Source: Diphasiastrum complanatum (Eukaryota; Streptophyta; Lycopodiopsida; Lycopodiales; Lycopodiaceae). From it: a stretch of 64,000 nt of DNA. Positions 47,201-59,200 of this stretch are shown in pieces. The notes under the pieces were generated by a model. That model was not told the origin of the DNA, made no database searches, and was given only the letters and a program-made list of their open reading frames with translations. The DNA lies in assembly GCA_029204225.1 (NCBI GenBank), contig CM055102.1, forward strand, positions 18,204,937-18,268,936. The letters run 5' to 3'. Every line of letters begins with the position of its first letter. Position 1 is the first letter of the stretch. A program made the translations under genes and the position numbers.

Positions 47201-50200
47201 CTTCAGCTTGTGGTTGATGTTTTGTGTGAGTACTAATAAGATTAGTCTACTCCGATTAGAGAATCTCTTCGATTCTAACAAAAGGATGCTCTTTATTTTG
47301 TTTATTCATTCAAGTGCGCCATAAGTCGCTTATATATTATCAATGCCGGTAGTAGAGAAGCTAGAGTTTTTATTGATTGGATAAAGTTCAAAGATTCTAG
47401 TAGAGTTGATGAAATTTTTATTGATACTGCGGCCACTTTATCTTTTCTATTATGTATTTGTATTCCTTTTCCCCTCAATCTGGTTATTTTAGTGCAGGGG
47501 ACTTGCTTAACCTCCTCTACACCTCCAGTCTTTGTCCTCTGTTCTGAGATGTCTTTTCATCCTTCTCTTTTCTGGTCTATGATAAGGAACCTTATCTTGT
47601 ATGAGCCACTTCTTTTTTGCTTGTAGAGCTATCCCAATAATTGGCCTCCTCTATCAACAGGTTTAGTATATACTATATATATATTTCTCTTCTTATTATG
47701 AATCCTCCTTTTTGAGGTACTTCGTTACTAATCTTTTTTGGTGTGGTTATCAAAAGGAAAGAATGACATAGAATCTAAGGTGTACTTTGGTAAAGACCTA
47801 AAGTCTACAAGTTTTTAGGTCTCAAATTTGCATATTATGCCTACATCTAGTTACTTGACACTTAGTGCTGCATGGCATTGGTCACGTCAAAAATTCATTT
47901 TCTAAGTCAACTCTGCTGCAAAATATAATGTGGTCATGTTATTTACATAATTTTCAATAGTCTCATTATCTGAAATAGAGCATTATTTATATGTTTATTA
48001 CAATTGGAAAATGCAAAGGTTGCCAAGGATATTATGAATTAGAACCGTTTTAGCATAGGCCAAAGACTAACTACAAATGCTTTGTCATGTCATTTAAAAC
48101 AAATCTTCTTTTTCAAAGCATCATTTCTTGCTACACAAATTTTCCCATTTTGAAATAGCAGGTCATTTCAAATGGCATACTGTCCTACATTCTTTGTATC
48201 TTTTTGACCTGATTAAATTCTTTGTGAGATTGTCTTAATTCCATTCTCATTTAATTATGTTCGAACAATGGTCCATATCCGACCAAAATGAGAATCTTTC
48301 TCATGTAATCCTTAAAATGAAAGATATAGTCTGTAGAAGTCTGGGTGATTGAAGGTACATTTGATCCACCTATCCGACTAAGGGCATCTGCATGTCACAT
48401 GCACTTGCTTATTCTGCTCTAAGCCAGCCTTATTTGATTTTCTGCATATTTTATGCTTTGTTTCTCTTGGTTTCTCATCGTAGTGCTGCAAGGGACTTCG
48501 CAAATTTTTACGTTTGACATTAAGGCTGCTAAACTGTTCTCATTGTGTTCCCTTCTACTAAAATGTCCTTTCTGGCCCTTCTCTTTGTATTACCTCGAGA
48601 ACTTGCAAAAATTTATATTTGGGTTTTTGAGCTAGAAGAGCTAATTGCATCGTTTGCCAATAATGTAGGCTTTATAACAATGTGATGCAACCAAGCTTAC
48701 TTTCTGCTGGAGCAAATTTCCATTTGTTCAAGTCTGGTATAGAGCCAAAGTGGGAAGATCCGCAATGTGCCAGTGGCGGGAAATGGACTGCAAGTATTCC
48801 GAGGGGAAGCAAGACCATACTAGACACGTTTTGGCTTCACACAGTATGGTTTCTCCTCTCTCTTACATTACTGCTGTTGATATGTTGTATTCCAATTTCT
48901 GAAAGATAAGTTTTGTGGTTTGTTATGTAAAAAGGAAATTTTTGAAATACTTGCAGCTTTTGGCCATGATTGGTGAGCAATTTGAGGAGGGTGATGAGAT
49001 ATGTGGAGCAGTTGTGAGTGTACGAGCACGTCAAGATAAGATTGCATTATGGACCCGAACTGCATCAAATGAAGCAGCCCAGGTACTGAAATCTCCCTTG
49101 GAAACTTAGTTCCAGAATAGTTCAGTAAGGTGCTTGCCATTGGATCTGAAAGTTGCACACTTATGGACAAGGATATTGCTATTTAGTCAACATCTCTCAT
49201 GTACCATGATTCTCGTATTGCTACCGTGTCATGAGCATCTACCATGTACCACAGTTTTCTTATTGCCCTTGCGTTTCAATCATTGAGAGGTATTACCAGG
49301 TACTTGATTGTGTGACTTTGTTTGTCGGTCTAAAATGTTAACTGCGTTATCCTAAATGCTGCAACCAGGAAATTGGAATCTAAATATAAATTCCGTTTTC
49401 CACTTTCATTTGGGTTTTTCATGTAATGTTATTTTTTTCCGGATTCTGCTGGTTATGACTTTCTTATTATATTATAAGTTTTTGTGGCTTGTTTGTGGGT
49501 CTTTAGTGCTAGCCTTCACCATGACTGAGTCTGTCCTTCACCTCAAGAGAAGTGAAGAAACTCAGTACACTTGATGTACAAATGTATGAAAACTAATTTG
49601 GACATATGCTTTTGTATGTGACCTGCACCTACCTTTGGGTGAGTAAGGATGTCGTATCGTTTGGTTATCGCTATGCATGATGAAGTTGATGGCCTAAGCT
49701 TTGTGGTTGGAAAGTATAGGGTTGAAACATAATATAATTTTCGTGGGTCTAGAAGGCTATTTGCTTTACCCTAAATGCTGCAATCAGGAAATTGGAATCT
49801 GGATAGAAATCCTTTTCTCTGCTTTCCAGGAAGTGATTTTTCATGATACTGTAGTGTTACTTTTCACAGATTCTGCTTCTTACTTATTAGTTTATGAATT
49901 TTGTTTCGCCTTTGAAATTTGGAGCATGTAGAATATGTTCTCATTATTATAGGCCCCACTTTGCACATAGCTTTGTAGAAATTAGGTTAACTCTCGAACC
50001 GCCATCTATCACGGTTGCTTCGCTAGAAAATTGCTTGTGTTGTATCGGCAGGGTGATATTTTTTTGTTCACTTTCCCAGGCTGCTCGGACATGGAATACT
50101 TCACTAGATTCTTCAAATCTGGCACAAAAAAGTGGCTCTTGATGAACTTCTGGTTCAGTCTGAGTTAACTTTTGCGCTAATACTTCTTTTGTGTTAAATG

Positions 50201-53200
50201 TTGAAATGTGCAGATAGGTATAGGGAAACAATGGAAAGACGTTTTAGAATATCAAGAGCAGATGGGCTATATGTTCCATGTAAGCGATTCTCTCGACACA
50301 TTAACCTTATAATTATTTTTTATTTTCCTCTGTGAGAAACGTGTGATCATCTGGTCTGTTTCTTGAGTGCTTGTTCCTGTGTAATATTTTTAATAGACAT
50401 CCATTCAATCTTCTTCTTTTATACTTCTATTCCTTTTGCTGCTCTTTGTTTGATTTTATAACCATAAAAAACACCATTTCAACCAAGTATGCTCAAGTAG
50501 ACGACTTTTATCTTGGTAAGCTTATGTTCTAAAGAGAATTTTCCGACAAATAGGTGGTATGACTCCTTTTCTCTTGTAGGAAATAGAAGCCTAAGTATTT
50601 TAATCTTAACTATTCAATCACACAAAGCGTTACTAAAAAGAAAGAGAGAGATGACTAGAAACCCTCTTGTAGAAACTCGTGGACAGCCAAGGAGAATAGT
50701 CAGTATTGCTTACAAAAGTGTCACATACAAATGGGATGCACACATATATATAGTTCAAGATGACTATCTAACTTCATGACTATTGGCTATCCAACTACTT
50801 GACTATTGACTATCCAACTTTCTATAAGTTACATAGAAAGAATAAGGTACCTCCAATATGTCAAGTTGGGGTACTTAATGTCACAATTAGGCCTAGTGGA
50901 CCCATGAGTCCCTACCAAGTTAATTTCATACTAACTTAGCTAACTCTAAGTTTAGTAGGCCTAATATAATAAATGACCATGGTTACACAACTCTCGACCT
51001 TTTGGGTCAAAGTAACCTATGGTAATGTAAGCAATTCCATTTACATTCCAACATCTTTGAAGTGCTGGTATGAAAACAAATTGTTAGTACGAGCATTTTC
51101 GGACTTTGTAATGCATGTTGGACTATTCTGTTGGTTTCACACAAACGATCTATAGCTCCAGACCAGCACCATGTCCCGTACAACGAGACTGTCACCTCCA
51201 GTCTAGAATAAACATATCACTGATTGCATGACAAATTTTTTTAAGAATGATGTACGCAGTTGCGCCACTCCTGCTGAAGCTAGTTCTCACTGAAGAGTTC
51301 CCTAACAGTCCATGACGAGTCAGTTTTCTGATATCTTGTTTCTGTGAAGTTTTCTTCTCCATGTTTAGTAAGAAAAAGTCTCATAGCCACTCGCCAAAGC
51401 TAAAAGTCACGACTTTTTCAATCTGATTGACTTAAGTGTATCTATCTTGATTTGAGATCTTTTTTAGATTATGTTAGAGGCTCCTTCTATACTCCTAAAG
51501 AAAGTGTCCTTCATTGCCAGAATCTATTAACTGACATAAGGCAGTATTTGGAGCATGGATTATTTGAAACCCATAGCAGTGATGCCTCGGTGCGTGTGAG
51601 ACTGTAGGTGATGGCATAACTGTCTTTATTATTGCTCATGGTTTGGTTTTGAAAATTAGTCTGTCAATTTAAATTGGTGAATTGCATTGTGTTCGGACCT
51701 GACAAAGAGTTAAACCAAAGTTTATTTTCATTCGAAATCATTCTCATCTTTCAGTAGCTTTATATCTTATACCTTGGCAAAAATAAAGATCCATTTTGTC
51801 TTTTGATCAGTACATGCATAAGTATAACTCTTTCTTTTGTAGGGCATGAGGACATTGAAGAACAACACTGGTGGCTGTTAAAAGTTTCTTCTTCCATTAT
51901 CTGTGTAACATCATGTAAAAGAGGCCGGGTTTGTATAGCATAGGTGTATTTGGCATTTTGAACGTCCACTTTTTAATTCTGAGGGTTTTCCCCGTGAGAA
52001 ACTCAATTGGAGATTCAGTCCTCCCATCATAAAAATTATCACTATAAGCTCAGCATGTAATCAAAAGTTATGATTTTAATCTTAGTGAGATTATTATCAG
52101 AAGCAAGGACCATTATGTCTAGGCGCTAAGAACTGGAACTAAGAACAAGATGTTTTATTGTATGGTTTGTGATAAGTGTTGCCGCTTAGGCGTTGGGGTA
52201 CGGCCTGTCCTTCCAAGTGCATATATGAGCTTGTGGCAAGAGATGGAAGACTGTTGTAGCCCATGAACACTCTTTTGAAATTCTTATTTGTCAGTTTGTG
52301 TCAATTGAACAAGTAGGGTGGTTTGTGTTGGAGAAGTCCAGTTGTTTGCTTTGGAAGCGTTGAGAGTTTTGTTTCACTACACTTCCAGTGGTATTCTTAT
52401 CTTTGCCATTGAAAGGCAGCAAGAAGGGCAGTGGCCAAAAAACATTCCGATTTAGTGTCACTGTATTTCTTAGACATCTCATTGTGGGTTGCTAGCCTGG
52501 CTCAGAAGTCTAGATCTACAAATGGTTATCAATCATCATCTTTACTAGACTGACAAAGAAGATGCCTGTTTGTTTTGGATCTATTCTTTGCTTGTTACCC
52601 ATTGTTAAATGTTGGTAGAAAGTAATGACCAATTTTTCCCCGTATTTGCTCAATAGGCTAAATTTTCTCAGGAATTTGAAGACCTATTGTGACAAGGTTC
52701 AGGCATGATTTTGCTGAGATGTAATGTAACCCTCATACTAGTGATAATGTTGCGCCGGCGCCTCAAAGGGCGCTGGGACTTGAGCGGTTTCCCCAACACG
52801 CGCTTAAGTCTAACATTCATCCATCATGCACTTACGTAAAAGCCAACTCAGAAACGTAACAAGCTTAACCATTCAGACTTAAGAAAACTGGAATCCCAAC
52901 CAATCCGAAAGCCAACTCAGAATCCGTCCCCAAAAGGTAACCAAAGGCAAAGACAAGCCACACATGAAACCCAAGGCATAGTGGTCGCCAAATTGACCAA
53001 TTGGCATAGCGGCAAGCCCCATGTCGATGACAGGGACCCTTAGGCGCCAGCGACGCAAAAAGGTTGTAATAAGGGTCCTTCCACTTGGACCAGTCCCGGA
53101 GGCGAAACCGAAATGGTAATCATCCCCAAGGATCAATTTTATTAGATTTGAAAGAGGTTACATTCATACATAGACTGACCGGTCTCGGGGCCACCAACAC

Positions 53201-56200
53201 GTGTTGGGCATTGTGCCTGGCTCGTGCTGGTAAAGGGAGCTGAGACCTGGCGACTGGATTCCTGGCGCTGGTTGAGCTGCCCAAGTTTCTGTCTGCCGGA
53301 CTCCCCCTATAGTTCTGCTGTGATTCGGCGCACCCCCTCTGTTCTGAAACATAGTGCTTTCTGGTAAAGCACGCTTTTTGGGACTTAGTTTTTATTTTGC
53401 TGATTAAGCCTGGCAAGCCTGGCAGAATCAATCTGGCTCCCAGACATGGGTCCCGGGAGCCGTTTCGGTGGCAGAATCAACTTGCTTCCTGACTAGGCCA
53501 TGACTCGAGCTCCAGAGCTAGCTCATGACTTGTGACTACTTGACTGGCTCACCACAGGTCGGAGGCTCAGTCCTTGACGTTCTAACTTGCTCTGGGACCT
53601 TAGGGAGCGTCACCCCTTAGAGTCTTACAGGGCACGCTGGGTGCACCTGAGTCAGCTTTACAACATCCTCCCCTCGTTTGAAAAAGCTGATGTCCTCATC
53701 AGGGCCAAACTAGACCTAGGACGTATGGCACGGGCTTAATTCACCGGCCTTAACAACTTTGAATTAAAAATACATTGGCAGTAGCACAGGAAAAGTGTAG
53801 ATAAAGTTCACTTACGTAAAACCTTTGTAAAGCTGCAAGTGATTTATTGACAAACTTAAGAAAGGTACCTGGAAGTTCCTTGAACTTCAGAATGGCCATG
53901 AATGTTTATGTAGGAGGCATGCCGCGAGGTAGTGCTGTGTGTGCCGATCTGGGAAAACGGCTATTGCGTTGGTTCTTCCGCAGATAATCTGCTAGTACTT
54001 CAGGGGCTCCCTCCTTAAGTTTGTCTTCGTACTCCCAAGAATCCTCAATAAGTGGAGCCCGTAGCCACTTCACTAGATATTCACGTTGAACGCCAGTTCG
54101 CTTTCTATGTGTCAATATTTGTTCTGGTACAAGCTGCCTCTTTGTATCATCAAGTGTCGTTGGTGGGTGACGGAGTTCGTGTTGCCGATCAAATCGCTCA
54201 TCTGGTTTGTACCGTTTGAGTAATGAGATATGAAACACATTGTGTATATCCAAGCTGGACGGTAGCGCCAATCGGTAAGCCACTGGGTTGATCTTCTTGG
54301 TGACATAATATGGTCCCGCATAAGGTCGAACGAACTTATGAGAAAAACCTTTTGGTAACGCAATGTTCTTTGTGTTCAGCCACACTTGATCACCTTCCTC
54401 AAATTCCAGTTCTCGTCGATGTGGATTTACGTCAGCTGCCATACTCCTTTGTGACTGCTCTAAAAATGACTTCACCTCTGTCAGCTTTGTGTGCCACTCA
54501 TTGATGAATTCCTCTACAGTAGGTACTGGTGTTTCCTGCACGCCTGTAAGAAAAGAGCTTGGAACAATCGGTAGCCGACCATTGCTTATCTCGAAGGGTG
54601 CCCTTCCAGTAGATCTGTTCACTTGGTTGTTATGTGCAAACTCGAGAATATCCAAGTAGTTGACCCAATCGGATTGGTCCCAAGCGACATAATTTCGTAA
54701 ATATTGTTCAATCTGTCGATTGACTCGTTCCGTTTGCCCATCTGTCTGAGGGTGATATGCAGTGCTGAAATTCAGTCCAGTTCCCACGAGGCGAAATAGA
54801 CAAGTCCAAAACTTTTCGACGAACTTGGTGTCTCGGTCAGAAATAATCGCTCTAGGCAGGCCGTGGTATTTGAAGACACATTTGAAAAATAACCTTGCCA
54901 CTTCTTCAGCTGTCACTGAACTTTTAGTTGGTACTAGATGAACTTGCTTTGAAAAGCGGTCAACCACCACATAAATTGAGTCGAAGCCTTGGCACCGTGG
55001 TAGTTGAACAATAAAATCCATGCTCACCGAATTCCATGGGTATGCTGGTACCGGTAATGGTTGGAGTAGTCCTGCTGGAGCTAGCGGTTCCACCTTCACT
55101 TGTTGACATGTCGGGCATGTTTGCACATAGGATTCAACGTCTGCCCACATACCTGGCCAATAGAAGCCTCTTTTGAGAAGTTCATACATGCGATTCACCC
55201 CTGGATGTCCGGCGGCTAGTACGTCATGATGTTCTCGCAAGACTTTCTTCCTCAGGTTGATGTTGTCTGGGACATATACTCTGCGTTGTTTATAAACAAC
55301 CATTTGATCTTTCCAAGTGAAATGTTTATGAGGCTTTCCCAGTTGGAATTCGATCATTAAGTCCTTCGCCAACGCATCTGCACATAATTCTCCCTGATTT
55401 CTTGGAGTAGGTCAGTCACCTGAGTTGTCACTGTTGCCGTCAAGTGTTCCTGTCTACTTAGTGCGTCCGCCACCACATTGTTCTTTCCCGCCTTGTGTAC
55501 GATGTCTATATTGAATTTCGAGAGAAAGTTTTGCCATCGCATTTGCTTTGGCCTGAGCATACCTTGGGATGAGAAGTACTTGAGTGATACATTATCAGTG
55601 AACGCCTTAAAGGGTTTTCCTGCCACATAATGTCTCCAATGCTCCACTGTTTGAACTACTGCGACCATTTCTTTTTCATGAGTTGGCCATCGTCGCTCTA
55701 CGTCACTCAATTTCTTTGAAAAATATGCAACGGGTTTTCCGTCTTGCATCAGCACGGCCCCAATAGCAAAGTTCGACGCGTCTGTATGTATTTCAAAAGG
55801 TTTGCTAAAGTCCGGTAAGGCAAGAATGGGTTCTTGAGTGATCCGTCGTTTTAGTTCTTGGAACGCTGCTTCACATCCCGGTGTCCATGTCATCTTCAGA
55901 TGAGTCTTGGTCTGCTCCAACAGTGGTGCCACAATTTTGCTAAATGCCTCAATGAATCTCTTGTAAAAGTTACATAAGCCCACAAAGGATTTGATGCCAT
56001 GAACAGTCTTAGGAGCCAGCCAATCCAAGATAGTCTTGATCTTCTTAGGATCCATCCGAATTCGTCCGTAGCCTATAACGTGTCCAAGGAAATCAACTTC
56101 CTCTACCACAAATTCACATTTTTCTCTTTTCGCGAACAAGCTGTTCTTCCTTAGTCGTTGAAGGACAGTCCTTAAATGTTTAATGTGATCTTTGAGGCTA

Positions 56201-59200
56201 CGACTAAACACCAAGATGTCATCGATGTACACAATGACAAATTCATCTAAGCAGTCTTGAAAAATGTTGTTCATCAACGTGCAAAAAGTGGCTGGTGCGT
56301 TTGTTAGACCGAACGACATCACCCTGAATTTGTGACTCCCATACGGTGTTCGAAAAGCCGTTTTGTGCTCATCGCGTTTAGCTATTCGAATTTGGTGATA
56401 TCCAGATCTAAGATCTATTCGGCTAAAATATCTGGCATGTTTGAGCTAGTCGAACAGGTCATCAATTCTAGGCATGGGATACTTGTTCTTGATGGTACCC
56501 TTGTTGAGCATGCGGTAATCCACACACATCCGCAGTGTCTTGTCCGCCTTTTCCACGAATAGTACAGGGGCTCCAAAAGGCGAAGCACTGGGTCTAATGA
56601 ATCCTTTGTCTATCAATTCACCAAGTTGTCGTTTCAGTTCCACCAACTCTTCTTGGGACATCCTATAAGGTGCTCGTGAAGTTGGTTCTGTTCCTGGTAC
56701 CAACTCAATCTTATGGTCCACTAGTCTTCGAGGAGGTAACTTAGCTGGGAGTTCTTCTGAAAACACATCGCTAAATTCCTCTAGCAAATCTGCCACCTCC
56801 TTTGGCAAGTTTTTCTGTTGTGTGTTTTTCCCTTCTGGAACCTCTCTGCAGATACAAAGAAAGCACTTTGACCTTTTCCCTTTCGCCATGCTTTTAATCA
56901 CAGATGCAGCAACCAGATTTTGTTCAATATCGGTGCCCTTCGCGTTCCCTCCAGGCAGAGCTTTTGTCATACAGATCTGTCCCTTGTAATCCAAGAGTAC
57001 CAAGTTTGAGCTCCTACCCAAAACTGCAATACAATGTTCATTTAGCCAGGGAAGGCCCAAAATTACATCGAAGGCATCCATCTCTAAAATTAGAAAGCTA
57101 AGTTTAGCCTTCCATCTCCCAATTTGCACCGGGATGTTCAATGTCGCTTTGTTTGCGTCCAGTGCTCCCTTTGCTGTTTCTACCTTGAGCGTTGATGTTA
57201 CATTTCTGGTCGGCAAGCTGAATTGTTCCACTACGCTCCTTGAAATATAGTTTTGTGAAGCTCCGGAGTCGATCATGAAATCTGACTTCCTCCCCGCGAT
57301 CTTTCCGGATAGGAATAATAATCTTGAACCAATCTTGGGGGTTGCTCCATGAAAGCTCCTTTCCATACTTGTATGTCGTCCACACACAAATGTAAATTCC
57401 TCCTTCAACTCCCAACTAGATCAGATCACCTGGAAGAAGTTAAGCAACCAGGGGTTATTCAGGTCCAAACAAGCACACCACAAACGAACATACCAACCAA
57501 AGCAAACACAGAGGATCCCTCTCAAGCCACATTCCCCTTGAGACCGGACGTAGGACCTTTGCCTAACCTCGCCCACACAAATCTATCACAGAATTAGCCC
57601 ACGGGGAAACATCCATCCAACCATCCGTGCTTTCACCATTAAGCAGCACATTGCCTCAGTCACGCCCCACCACTTTTTGGTCGATAGCCCTTATAGCTAA
57701 ACGATCGGCAGCTATCCCGCACCGGCAGCCAACCACCCGTGCTTTACACCGAATTCAAGCAGCATCTCTGTATCAATGGTTAACCCGTACAGTTCGAATA
57801 TGTCACCCCGCACCCCACAAGGCACAGACCGTGCTTTCACCAACCTAATGGCAGCACATTGCCTCATCTATCCTACGTGCAGACGGCGCCAGGCCCGAAC
57901 CGCGGAAACTGACCGTGCTTACACCTCGAGGGCAGCACTTTGACTCATCAAGTCCCCCGTTCTGCCGACCACCCCGACCGTGGGCGCACCCGTGCTTACA
58001 CTGTGGGCAACACCTTGCGCAACGGTTGTCCTGACAAATCCCAAAACGTGGCCATCCCTGTGAGACTTGCGTAGCTGACCGGCTAGTCGGCTCTGATACC
58101 ACATGTTGCGCCGGCGCCTCAAAGGGCGCTGGGACTTGAGCGGTTTCCCCAACACGCGCTTAAGTCTAACATTCATCCATCATGCACTTACGTAAAAGCC
58201 AACTCAGAAACGTAACAAGCTTAACCATTCAGACTTAAGAAAACTGGAATCCCAACCAATCCGAAAGCCAACTCAGAATCCGTCCCCAAAAGGTAACCAA
58301 AGGCAAAGACAAGCCACACATGAAACCCAAGGCATAGTGGTCGCCAAATTGACCAATTGGCATAGCGGCAAGCCCCATGTCGATGACAGGGACCCTTAGG
58401 CGCCAGCGACGCAAAAAGGTTGTAATAAGGGTCCTTCCACTTGGACCAGTCCCGGAGGCGAAACCGAAATGGTAATCATCCCCAAGGATCAACTTTATTA
58501 GATTTGGAAGAGCTTACATTCATACATAGACTTTTCGTTCTTGGGGCCACCAACACGTGTTGGGCATTGTGCCTGGCTCGTGCTGGTAAAGGGAGCTGAG
58601 ACCTGGCGACTGGATTCCTGGCGCTGGTTGAGCTGCCCAAGTTTCTGTCTGCCGGACTCCCCCTATAGTTCTGCTGTGATTCGGCGCACCCCCTCTGTTC
58701 TGAAACATAGTGCTTTTTGGTAAAGCACGCTTTTTGGGACTTAGTTTTTATTTTGCTGATTAAGCCTGGCAAGCCTGGCAGAATCAATCTGGCTCCCAGA
58801 CATGGGTCCTGGGAGCCGTTCCGGTGGCAGAATCAACTTGCTTCCTGACTAGGCCATGACTCGAGCTCCAGAGCTAGCTCATGACTTGTGACTACTTGAC
58901 TGGCTCACCACAGGTCGGAGGCTCAGTCCTTGACGTTCTAACTTGCTCTGGGACCTTAGGGAGCGTCACCCCTTAGAGTCTTATAGGGCATGCTGGGTGC
59001 ACCTGAGTCAGCTTTACAACAGATAACCACAGACAAGTTTTTAGCAAGTTTTGGGCAGATATCGCACTCTTTAGAATGTCTCATAGTTCCATGGAATGGA
59101 ACGAAACTGTTCCTAGGAATGGTTCCGTACCGTTCCTATGGAACCTAAGGAACGGTTTCGTTTGTCAAATGCGAATGCCAAAACGTTTTTTCTTACAGAT

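Larger units (their letters stand above)
44250..48668 (+). other. eIF4E intron 1
   Basis: Bounded by GTATGG and ...ATGTAG. Apart from the shared segment, a 79-bp tandem duplication, a 16-bp palindrome at 45530 and a solo LTR, no gene is seen. Short frames on both strands lack family motifs. Confidence 0.85.
52748..59021 (-). mobile_element. Complete-ended Ty3/gypsy chromovirus, antisense in eIF4E intron 4
   Basis: 6,274 bp, two 918-bp LTRs, terminal TGTTG...CAACA, flanked by a perfect 5-bp duplication GATAA (52743-52747, 59022-59026). PBS and polypurine tract are present. Pol is complete in domain order and ends with a chromodomain, so it is a chromovirus. One nonsense codon and one frameshift break pol. 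Only about 0.7 kb separates the PBS from protease, too little for gag. About thirteen differences between the LTRs (roughly 1.4 %) point to a fairly recent insertion. Confidence 0.95.

Noticed and set aside
52879-53431. Short ORFs in the gypsy LTR, repeated at 58235-58787
   Set aside because: They occur identically in both LTRs at an offset of 5356 bp and match no family; LTR by-products.
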